NCBI GenBank assembly: GCA_910588645.1
Contig: CAJUOY010000033.1
Coordinates: forward strand, 1 to 8,159
Source: an uncultured Christensenellaceae bacterium
GTDB taxonomy: Bacteria; Bacillota; Clostridia; Christensenellales; Borkfalkiaceae
Reading direction: 5' to 3'
Length of the DNA: 8,159 nucleotides
In this document: one piece after another, positions 1 through 4,707 of the stretch
How the letters are laid out: the number at the start of each line of letters is the position of its first letter
How positions within the stretch are numbered: position 1 is the stretch's first letter
The notes under the pieces: generated by a model
What the model was told of the DNA's origin: nothing
The model's input: only the letters and a program-made list of their open reading frames with translations
The model's database searches: none
Program-made: the position numbers and the translations under genes

Positions 1-86
1 TCAACAAAGATTAGCTACATTTTTAACGAGCAACTTTAGTCTTATTCCTTTATCTCATTCCTGTCTTATTTCATTTTTTTATGCAG

Positions 87-115
87 TTGTCAGACTTCAT
101 TTACCAATGTATATT
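87..115 (+). promoter_or_regulatory. sigma-A-like promoter of the 5S rRNA gene
   Basis: The -35 box TTGTCA (87-92) is followed after exactly 17 bases by the -10 box TATATT (110-115); each matches consensus at five of six positions. Transcription would begin near 122, about 20 bases before the mature 5S end. This suggests the 5S gene can be transcribed alone rather than only as the tail of an rRNA operon. It is a sequence match only. Confidence 0.55.
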
Positions 116-140
116 ATCGGCTCAGTCCGTTATATAACCA

Positions 141-256
141 TTCCGGTGACGATAGCAACGAGGATCCACCTGTTCCCATACCGAACACAGAAGTTAAGCT
201 CGTTTACGCCAGAAGTAGTTGGGTTTTAACCCTGCAAGATAAGGTAGTTGCCGGAT
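141..256 (+). rRNA. rrf: 5S ribosomal RNA
   Basis: This is the 5S rRNA of the large ribosomal subunit. Helix I pairs TCCGGTGAC (142-150) with GTTGCCGGA (247-255), nine pairs including two G-U. The conserved helix II / loop B-C stretch is clear, with CCCATACCGAACACAGAAG at 175-193 and GTTAAGCTCG after it. Helix IV is a GGGT/ACCC stem closed by a TTTA loop (221-232). The length of about 116 nt is normal for bacteria. The gene has its own promoter-like sequence upstream and an intrinsic terminator 8-13 bases downstream. No 23S 3' end is recognisable in the preceding 140 bases, so it is either solitary or follows a long spacer. The exact mature ends are estimated from helix I. Confidence 0.93.
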
Positions 257-263
257 TTCAATT

Positions 264-296
264 AAAAAAGAGTAACCAATCGGTTACTCTTTTTTT
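264..296 (+). terminator. intrinsic terminator of the 5S gene
   Basis: GAGTAACC (270-277) and GGTTACTC (282-289) form an eight-pair stem with an AATC loop, followed by seven T (290-296). Six A (264-269) in front pair with the T-run, so the hairpin could also stop transcription from the other direction. Confidence 0.9.
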
Positions 297-431
297 GTGC
301 AGAAAAGGCGTAAACGAGCTACGCTCGTTGTCTCGCTTGGCGCAAGGGGAACGCCTCGCTCGGTCACCGCAAACGCTTATCTATGCGTTTGCTCGTCTCG
401 CCTTGCAAAACAGCGGGTGACCGCTGTTTTG
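297..431. repeat. inverted-repeat-rich spacer between the two 5S copies
   Basis: This gene-free stretch is packed with small stem-loops: AACGAGC/GCTCGTT (313-319/323-329), GCAAACGC/GCGTTTGC (369-376/385-392) and AAAACAGCGG/CCGCTGTTTT (407-416/421-430). CGGTCACC (361-368) can alternatively pair with GGTGACCG (416-423). The first 14 bases of interest, 307-320, are the exact reverse complement of 197-210 inside the 5S gene. Related words recur (GCTCGT...CTCGC at 323-336 and 391-401). It may be a REP-like or other small palindromic element, or a structured transcribed spacer. No protein is supported here; an open frame over 383-574 runs through the 5S remnant and terminator and is spurious. Confidence 0.5.
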
Positions 432-497
432 AGAAGTCAAGGCTCGTCGCCAGAAGTACTTGCCTTTTAAGGCCGGGAGATAAGGTAGTTGCCGGAT
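432..497 (+). pseudogene. 5S rRNA remnant (3' part)
   Basis: A second, incomplete 5S copy. Recognisable similarity begins around GAAGTCAAGGCTCG (433-446, compare GAAGTTAAGCTCG in the intact gene) and continues with GCCAGAAGTA, then AGATAAGGTAGTTGCCGGATTTC (478-500), which is nearly identical to the intact gene. Loop C, loop B and a usable helix I 5' strand are missing, so a normal 5S fold is not possible. Helix IV is GCCT/AGGC (462-473) instead of GGGT/ACCC: the sequence has changed but pairing is kept. This implies divergence while it was still a functional gene, followed by loss or replacement of the 5' half. The flanking terminator was duplicated with it. Confidence 0.7.
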
Positions 498-504
498 TTC
501 AATT

Positions 505-537
505 AAAAAAGAGTAACCAAACGGTTACTCTTTTTTT
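505..537 (+). terminator. intrinsic terminator, duplicate copy
   Basis: GAGTAACC (511-518), loop AAAC, GGTTACTC (523-530) and seven T (531-537). It differs from the terminator of the intact 5S gene only in the loop (AAAC versus AATC). It isolates the downstream phosphatase gene from transcription coming from the 5S region. Confidence 0.88.
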
Positions 538-556
538 ATCTGTGACGGCAATTTTA

Positions 557-585
557 TTTACTATATTTATATGATATGTTAGAAT
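557..585 (+). promoter_or_regulatory. candidate extended -10 promoter at the DUF89 gene start
   Basis: TTTACT (557-562), a 17-base spacer and TAGAAT (580-585), preceded by TGT to give an extended -10 (TGTTAGAAT). The predicted start of transcription, six to eight bases downstream, falls on or next to the ATG at 592. The transcript would then be leaderless or nearly so, which fits the absence of a Shine-Dalgarno sequence. Confidence 0.4.
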
Positions 586-591
586 AATGAT

Positions 592-1458
592 ATGCTTTTG
601 GATAATGAGTGCAAGGATTGCTTGTATAACAGTCAGCTTAAAAAAGTTTATAGAGAGCAGGGCGGCGGAGAAAAGTTTGAGAATTTTAAAAGCGCGGTAA
701 TGTATTTGTGTAAAAATCCGCCTGCTAACTATTGCGCGCCCTTATTAATGCGAGATATTGACCGTGCACATCGCCAAATTTACGGAAACAGCATAGATTA
801 TTCACGTGAGAAAAAGCTTTTCAATAAAAAAATGATTGAGCTGTATCTCGAATTGGATAATGAAATATTAGTTTCAGGCTATCCTCTGAAAGAAGCGGTA
901 AAATATGCAATGGCGGCTAATTACATAGATTTTGCACGCATTGCCGATCTTGACGAAGGCGCGGTTGACGTAGTGATTAAAGCCGCAAGGCGTGCTGAAC
1001 CCGATTCAAATGCTCTTGCAAGTCTGAGAAATAAGCTTAAGGGCGCAAAATCTTTATGCTATTTGCACGATAATTGCGGCGAAATAGTGTTGGATAAATT
1101 GTTGATTTCCACAATAAAACGACTGTTCCCGCAGGTAAAAGTCACTTCGGTTGTCAGGGGTTTGCCCATAATCAATGACGTGACCGCAGATGACGCAAGG
1201 GAGACGGGACTTGACGATGTTGCGGAAGTTGTGGACAACGGAACGGGCGTTCCCGGGACATATCTGAAAGAAGTCAAGACTGAAATACTCGATCTTCTTA
1301 GCGGGAGCGACGTTATAATTTCCAAGGGGCTTGGAAACCTTGAAACTCTTTTCGGTGAAGGTTACAACATTTTTTATTTATTTACATGCAAATGCGGGCA
1401 CATAGCAAAGCATTTCAATGCGCAGCCGATGTCTGCCGTTTTATACGAGGAGGTCTGA
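592..1458 (+). CDS. DUF89 / ARMT1-like metal-dependent phosphatase
   Basis: A 288-residue single-domain protein of the DUF89 (ARMT1-like, PF01937) family. Characterised members are metal-dependent phosphatases proposed to remove damaged or excess phosphometabolites; the substrate here cannot be told. Family signatures in order: an N-terminal CKDC (residues 7-10); DNCGEIVLDKLL (160-171, usually DNAGE); RGLPIINDVT (189-198); SDVIISKGLGNLETL (239-253, usually KGQGN); and a C-terminal TCKCGHIA (265-272). By analogy with the yeast relative, D160, N161 and D196 would bind the metal. Length is normal for the short prokaryotic type. The ATG is the first start after an in-frame TAG (580-582) and has no clear ribosome binding site. 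Its last codons carry the SD of the next gene, so the two are probably co-expressed. Confidence 0.87.
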   Translation: MLLDNECKDCLYNSQLKKVYREQGGGEKFENFKSAVMYLCKNPPANYCAPLLMRDIDRAHRQIYGNSIDYSREKKLFNKKMIELYLELDNEILVSGYPLKEAVKYAMAANYIDFARIADLDEGAVDVVIKAARRAEPDSNALASLRNKLKGAKSLCYLHDNCGEIVLDKLLISTIKRLFPQVKVTSVVRGLPIINDVTADDARETGLDDVAEVVDNGTGVPGTYLKEVKTEILDLLSGSDVIISKGLGNLETLFGEGYNIFYLFTCKCGHIAKHFNAQPMSAVLYEEV

Positions 1459-1459
1459 A

Positions 1460-1666
1460 ATGAAGGCGACAAACTGGGATTTAATGAAACTTGCGCAGGC
1501 GTTCGACGGAGAGTTTTGCCTTTCCGACTTTTCTCCCGCGGAGCTTGACGAGCTGTTGGGATTGATAGACGAAAATATGAGCCCGGAGGAAATACGCGAA
1601 AAGTATTTTGAGTATTACGACGACGTAAAGGACAGGGTTTTGGATAAGCACAAGTGGAGTGACTAA
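1460..1666 (+). CDS. small acidic protein of unknown function (68 aa)
   Basis: Not recognised. The start at 1460 is chosen because a strong SD (GAGGAGGT, 1447-1454) lies five bases before it; the ATG at 1418 is inside the upstream gene and lacks one. The protein is 68 residues, rich in Asp and Glu, with a helical look: MKATNWDLMKLAQAF, an FSPAELDELLGLID helix, then a MSPEEIREKYFEYYDD segment and a basic-acidic end (DKHKWSD). There is one cysteine, no signal peptide and no membrane segment, so it is probably cytosolic. It starts one base after the phosphatase stop, which indicates translational coupling and a shared role or partner. Its stop codon lies inside the A-run that serves as the U-tract of the opposing gene's terminator. 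The evidence that it is real is the SD and the tight packing. Confidence 0.75.
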   Translation: MKATNWDLMKLAQAFDGEFCLSDFSPAELDELLGLIDENMSPEEIREKYFEYYDDVKDRVLDKHKWSD

Positions 1667-1699
1667 AAAATCGGCGGAACGCATTGCGTCCCGCCGATT
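1665..1699 (-). terminator. intrinsic terminator of the deoR-family gene
   Basis: AATCGGCGG (1669-1677) pairs with CCGCCGATT (1691-1699), and an inner ACGC/GCGT stem extends it across one mismatch. Read on the minus strand the stem ends in six T (complement of 1665-1670), a classical terminator about 10 bases beyond the regulator stop. On the plus strand the tail is only AACTTATCTTTT, so it may act weakly in that direction for the phosphatase unit. Confidence 0.8.
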
Positions 1700-1709
1700 A
1701 ACTTATCTT

Positions 1710-2468
1710 TTACATAACTACGATATTTCTCTTTTCAAACAATTCCTTGCATTCCTTGGGGAAGTGGTCGTCCGTAATGAGTACGTCGATATCTTCTATC
1801 CTGGCAAAAGTGTAGGGATTTATTTTTCCTATCTTGGAGCTGTCAAGCATCATATAGACTTGACGAGCCTTTTTAAATACGTCTCTCAAAAGATCGCTTT
1901 CTATCTGCGAATTGCAGGAAAAGCCCTCTTCGGGAGTAAACGCCGTTGCGGAAACTATTGCAATTTCAAAATTTGTAGAGTCGAAATAAGCGCGGGCTGC
2001 GGGGGAAGAGGTGGAAAGGTTATCTTTCATCAACTGTCCGCCGACAACTGTGATATTGACGTGTTTCTTCTGCGCAAGCTCCATTGCAACCGCTATGCCG
2101 TTGGTAAAAATGTGGCAGTTGAGGTCGGGCATTTCTTTGGAAAGATACATTGCCGTAGTGCCGCCGTCAATGAATACGCAGGAGCCCTCGTCGATCAGCG
2201 CCGCCGCTTTCTGTGCAATTACTATTTTTGCGTCCGTGTTGATAGTAGTCTTTTTGGTGTACGCTTCGCCCGAAACCTTCTGCACTTCTTTTACGGACAT
2301 AGCGCCGCCGCGGATACGGATAATGCGGCCGTCCTCTTCAAGCTGAAAGAGATCGCGCCTTAAAGTCATTTGCGATACGTGGGGGAAAACTTCTTCAAGC
2401 TGTTCAAGAGTCATCTTGCCGCGTTTGTCGAGGATTTCCGCAATTTCTTCTATTCTTTCGCGTTTCAT
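1710..2468 (-). CDS. DeoR-family transcriptional regulator
   Basis: A 252-residue repressor-type regulator. The N-terminal winged helix-turn-helix (about 1-57) carries the family signature, with recognition helix VSQMTLRRDLFQLEEDG (31-47) and the wing end RIRGGA (51-56). The C-terminal DeoR sensor domain (about 78-235), which usually binds a sugar phosphate, shows FIDGGTTAMYLS (99-110), IFTNGIAVAMEL (120-131), VVGGQL (141-146) and DSSKIG (209-214). Length is typical. The start is supported by an SD, TGAGGT, six bases before the ATG on the minus strand (complement of 2475-2480). It has its own promoter and terminator. No sugar kinase, transporter or other sugar gene is adjacent, so the target is unknown; repeats between it and cysE suggest it may control itself or the divergent operon. 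Confidence 0.93.
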   Translation of the reverse strand: MKRERIEEIAEILDKRGKMTLEQLEEVFPHVSQMTLRRDLFQLEEDGRIIRIRGGAMSVKEVQKVSGEAYTKKTTINTDAKIVIAQKAAALIDEGSCVFIDGGTTAMYLSKEMPDLNCHIFTNGIAVAMELAQKKHVNITVVGGQLMKDNLSTSSPAARAYFDSTNFEIAIVSATAFTPEEGFSCNSQIESDLLRDVFKKARQVYMMLDSSKIGKINPYTFARIEDIDVLITDDHFPKECKELFEKRNIVVM

Positions 2469-2512
2469 AAAAATACCTCACTTGATATATGTGAAATTTT
2501 TAAACAAACAAT

Positions 2513-2548
2513 GTTAGTTTATTGACGATAACTTTTCGTTAGTTCAAT
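2513..2548. promoter_or_regulatory. direct repeat in the deoR leader, possible operator
   Basis: GTTAGTTTATT (2513-2523) and GTTAGTTCAAT (2538-2548) match at 9 of 11 positions and are spaced 25 bases start to start. They lie at and just after the predicted deoR transcription start, a place where a repressor could act on its own gene. Function is inferred from position only. Confidence 0.35.
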
Positions 2549-2551
2549 AGT

Positions 2552-2580
2552 ATTGTAATGTATTCACAATTAATAGTCAA
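2552..2580 (-). promoter_or_regulatory. promoter of the deoR-family gene
   Basis: On the minus strand TTGACT (complement of 2575-2580) is followed after 17 bases by TACAAT (complement of 2552-2557). Both are five of six matches. Transcription would start near 2545, giving a leader of about 75 bases before the ATG. Confidence 0.7.
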
Positions 2581-2584
2581 GGAA

Positions 2585-2603
2585 TTTAACATTTTATGTT
2601 AAA
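2585..2603. promoter_or_regulatory. operator-like palindrome in the deoR/cysE intergenic region
   Basis: TTTAACAT (2585-2592), a TTT spacer and ATGTTAAA (2596-2603) form a perfect inverted repeat of 8-bp arms. An extra copy of the half-site TTTAACAT is at 2624-2631, 39 bases further. The palindrome lies just upstream of the deoR -35 and about 50 bases upstream of the cysE -35. It is a good candidate binding site for a dimeric regulator, perhaps the adjacent DeoR protein. Confidence 0.45.
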
Positions 2604-2652
2604 AATATTTTAAACTGAAAACTTTTAACATGGATATTGCCGTTTAAAAGAC

Positions 2653-2681
2653 TTGCGTTTGAGCAAAAATCGTTATATAAT
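2653..2681 (+). promoter_or_regulatory. promoter of the cysE-cysS-alaS operon
   Basis: TTGCGT (2653-2658), 17 bases, then a perfect TATAAT (2676-2681). The transcript would start near 2689, leaving only about 46 bases before the cysE ATG. That is too short for a T-box or S-box, so the operon does not show the tRNA-sensing leader often found upstream of synthetase genes in Firmicutes. Confidence 0.75.
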
Positions 2682-2699
2682 CAAAGTAACTCTATTTTA

Positions 2700-2728
2700 C
2701 CGCCTTTTCATATATATGAAAAGGACGG
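2700..2728 (+). promoter_or_regulatory. hairpin masking the cysE ribosome binding site
   Basis: CCTTTTCAT (2703-2711) pairs with ATGAAAAGG (2716-2724) around an ATAT loop. CCG (2700-2702) pairs with CGG (2726-2728) past a single bulged A, giving 12 pairs in all. The SD of cysE, AAAAGGA (2719-2725), is almost entirely in the 3' arm, nine bases before the ATG. No U-tract follows, so it is not a terminator. Translation of cysE should depend on melting this stem. Confidence 0.6.
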
Positions 2729-2734
2729 CAAAGT

Positions 2735-3265
2735 ATGTTTTTTAGAAATTTACGTAAAGATTTAGCTGCGGCAAAGGAGAACGATCCCGCCGCGAGAAAT
2801 AAATTCGAAATACTTATAACGTATCCCGGGGTGCACGCGCTCGGGTGGCATAGAATTGCGTACAGGCTTGACAGAATGCATTTTAAATTGCTTGCGTCGC
2901 TTGTCGCGGGATTTGCGCGCTTTACAACGGGAATAGAAATTCACCCCGCCGCTAAAATAGAGCCTGGAGTTTTCATAGATCACGGCACGGGCGTGGTTAT
3001 AGGCGAGACTGCCTCTGTCGGAGAAGGCACCGTAATATATCAGGGCGCGACGCTTGGCGGTACGGGAAAAGAACGCGGGAAACGGCACCCCACGGTCGGA
3101 CGGCACTGTGTAATTTCCGCCGGCGCAAAAGTTTTGGGGAATATAGTTATAGGCGACTATGCCAAGATAGGCGCGGGTGCGGTGGTTCTGTGCGACGTGC
3201 CCGAACGCGCAACGGCAGTCGGCGTGCCTGCAAGAATAATAATGCGGGATGACGGTAAGAATTAA
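2735..3265 (+). CDS. cysE: serine O-acetyltransferase
   Basis: Catalyses acetyl-CoA + L-serine to O-acetylserine, the first committed step of cysteine synthesis, in the cytosol. The 176-residue protein is the short Gram-positive type: a small helical N-terminus (1-62) and a left-handed beta-helix of hexapeptide repeats (from about 66). Diagnostic stretches are TGIEIHPAA (65-73), FIDHGTGVVIGET (80-92, with active-site H83), YQGATLGGTGKERGKRHPT (102-120) and GAGAVVLCDVPERATAVGVPAR (147-167, in two parts GAGAVVL and VGVPAR). The residue 15 before H83 is Glu (E68), as is usual in this short type. The SD AAAAGGA lies inside a hairpin. It leads the operon, 42 bases before cysS, which ties cysteine supply to Cys-tRNA charging. 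No cysK is nearby. Confidence 0.95.
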   Translation: MFFRNLRKDLAAAKENDPAARNKFEILITYPGVHALGWHRIAYRLDRMHFKLLASLVAGFARFTTGIEIHPAAKIEPGVFIDHGTGVVIGETASVGEGTVIYQGATLGGTGKERGKRHPTVGRHCVISAGAKVLGNIVIGDYAKIGAGAVVLCDVPERATAVGVPARIIMRDDGKN

Positions 3266-3297
3266 ACCGACCGTATTTCCGGTGTCTTTAAAGCGAT

Positions 3298-3302
3298 AGG
3301 AG
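3298..3302 (+). promoter_or_regulatory. cysS ribosome binding site
   Basis: AGGAG five bases before the cysS ATG at 3308; it settles the start. The 42-base gap after cysE contains no clear terminator. Confidence 0.85.
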
Positions 3303-3307
3303 TTTTT

Positions 3308-4699
3308 ATGAGAATATATAATACGCGCACCCGCAGAAAGGAGGAGTTTATTCCTCTCGAAGAGGGTAAAGTAAAGATGTACGCCTGCGGCATAACCGTA
3401 TCGGGAGAGGCTCACGTCGGACACGGCTACCAGGCGCTCGTCTACGACGTAATGCGCAAGTATCTTGAAAAAAAGGGATACGACGTGGTCTATGCCCGCA
3501 ATTATACCGACGTTGACGATAAGATTATCGCCCGTTCGGCCGAAACGGGTATCCCCGCCGACGTCTACGCCCGTGAGATGATTAAAAAGATAGATGGCGT
3601 AATGCGTGAAATGGACGTCGACGATCCTACTCTTTGGTTGAAGGCGACCGAAAATATCGGCAACATCATTGATTTTATAGAAAAACTCATTGCAAGCGGT
3701 CACGCGTACGCCGCAGATAACGGCGACGTCTACTTCGAAGTTTCCAGCTTCAAGAATTACGGCTGTCTTTCAAACAGATCGGTTGAGGATATGTTGGACG
3801 GTGTTCGCGTTGAAAATAACGAGGACAAGCGCAGTCCCGCGGACTTCGCGCTCTGGAAAGCGGCTAAGGAAGGGGAAATCAGCTGGGATTCGCCCTGGGG
3901 TAAGGGCAGGCCTGGTTGGCATATAGAGTGTTCCGTAATGAACTATACGGCTTTCGGCGATCAGATAGATATTCACGGCGGCGGCCGCGACTTGATATTC
4001 CCTCATCACGAAAATGAAATCGCGCAGACGGAGAGCATTACGGGTAAGAGGTTTTCGACTTTCTGGACTCATAACGGACTTATCAAAGTCAATGGGCAGA
4101 AGATGTCGAAAAGCCTCGGTAACAGTCTGCTGCTCGAAGATCTGCTCAAAAAATACACCAACGAGGCGATAAAGTTCGCCCTGTTGCAGAACAATTACAG
4201 AAACGATATAAATATAACGGACGACGTTTTCCCCGAAGCGGAGAAACACCTTACCGAGTTTTATACAATAATCAAGTCTGTTGAAGACAAGTTCGGCAAG
4301 GGAAGTTCGGGGAATTCTGAGATCGATAAAAAGTTCGACGAATGTATGGATGAGGACTTCAATACGGCGCTGGCGTTGTCCGAACTGTACAGGCTCTTCA
4401 AAACTATTTCCGCAAAGCTTTCGAAGGGAGACGCGAGCGCCGCGGAGGATGTATATCAGATCAGAAAGACTTATTCTCTGCTTGGACTTTTCAAAAAGGA
4501 CGCGGCTGAATATCTTTCGGAAGTATCGCTCAAAAATCCCGTTGAAATTCCCAACGAGGTCAAGGAAATCGCCCACAGAAGATGGCAGGCAAAGCTTGCC
4601 CGCGACTGGGCGGAAGCAGACAAACTGCGCGGAGAACTGGACTCTATGGGATACCTTGTAAAGGATTCAAAAGAAAATTATACAATTATTAAGAAGTAA
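3308..4699 (+). CDS. cysS: cysteinyl-tRNA synthetase
   Basis: Class I synthetase that charges tRNA-Cys with cysteine, cytosolic, 463 residues (usual length about 460). The Rossmann catalytic core shows the HIGH-type motif HVGH (36-39) and KMSKS (265-269, within GQKMSKSLGN). The zinc site is complete by analogy with E. coli: C27 in YACG, C208 in WHIECS, H233 and E237 in FPHHENE. The helical anticodon-binding end follows (about 310-463), with the family's WAEADKLRGELDSMGY (434-449) preserved. The usual CGPTVYDxxHIGN stretch is replaced by CGITVSGEAHVGHG (27-40), a variant I recall in other Clostridia. The start is fixed by AGGAG at 3298-3302. Its stop overlaps the SD of alaS, so translation of the two is coupled. 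Confidence 0.97.
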   Translation: MRIYNTRTRRKEEFIPLEEGKVKMYACGITVSGEAHVGHGYQALVYDVMRKYLEKKGYDVVYARNYTDVDDKIIARSAETGIPADVYAREMIKKIDGVMREMDVDDPTLWLKATENIGNIIDFIEKLIASGHAYAADNGDVYFEVSSFKNYGCLSNRSVEDMLDGVRVENNEDKRSPADFALWKAAKEGEISWDSPWGKGRPGWHIECSVMNYTAFGDQIDIHGGGRDLIFPHHENEIAQTESITGKRFSTFWTHNGLIKVNGQKMSKSLGNSLLLEDLLKKYTNEAIKFALLQNNYRNDINITDDVFPEAEKHLTEFYTIIKSVEDKFGKGSSGNSEIDKKFDECMDEDFNTALALSELYRLFKTISAKLSKGDASAAEDVYQIRKTYSLLGLFKKDAAEYLSEVSLKNPVEIPNEVKEIAHRRWQAKLARDWAEADKLRGELDSMGYLVKDSKENYTIIKK

Positions 4700-4707
4700 G
4701 GCAAATT

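Noticed and set aside
1..86. Possible 3' end of a 23S rRNA or a tRNA left of the 5S gene
   Set aside because: No recognisable 23S terminal sequence or tRNA arm is present; the stretch is AT-rich and I see nothing in it.
383..574. Plus-strand open frame of 63 codons over the 5S remnant
   Set aside because: It crosses the rRNA remnant and the terminator, has no SD and its sequence is explained by those RNA features.
1418..1459. Longer version of the 68-residue protein starting at 1418
   Set aside because: The 14 extra codons lie in the DUF89 coding region and lack an SD, while the ATG at 1460 has an excellent one.
1659..2363. Plus-strand open frame of 234 codons opposite the deoR-family gene
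   Set aside because: It is a mirror of the regulator's codons; the minus-strand protein has all family motifs, an SD and a promoter.
2716..2745. Nine-codon upstream frame overlapping the cysE start
   Set aside because: It has no SD of its own and starts within the hairpin arm, so it is not listed as a gene; it is mentioned only with the hairpin.
2762..3703. Long minus-strand open frame (313 codons) opposite cysE and cysS
   Set aside because: It spans two clearly real plus-strand genes, has no family-like sequence and no SD; it is a by-product of codon use. The same holds for the antisense frames over cysS, alaS and the membrane protein (for example 3770-4576 and 6411-7184).
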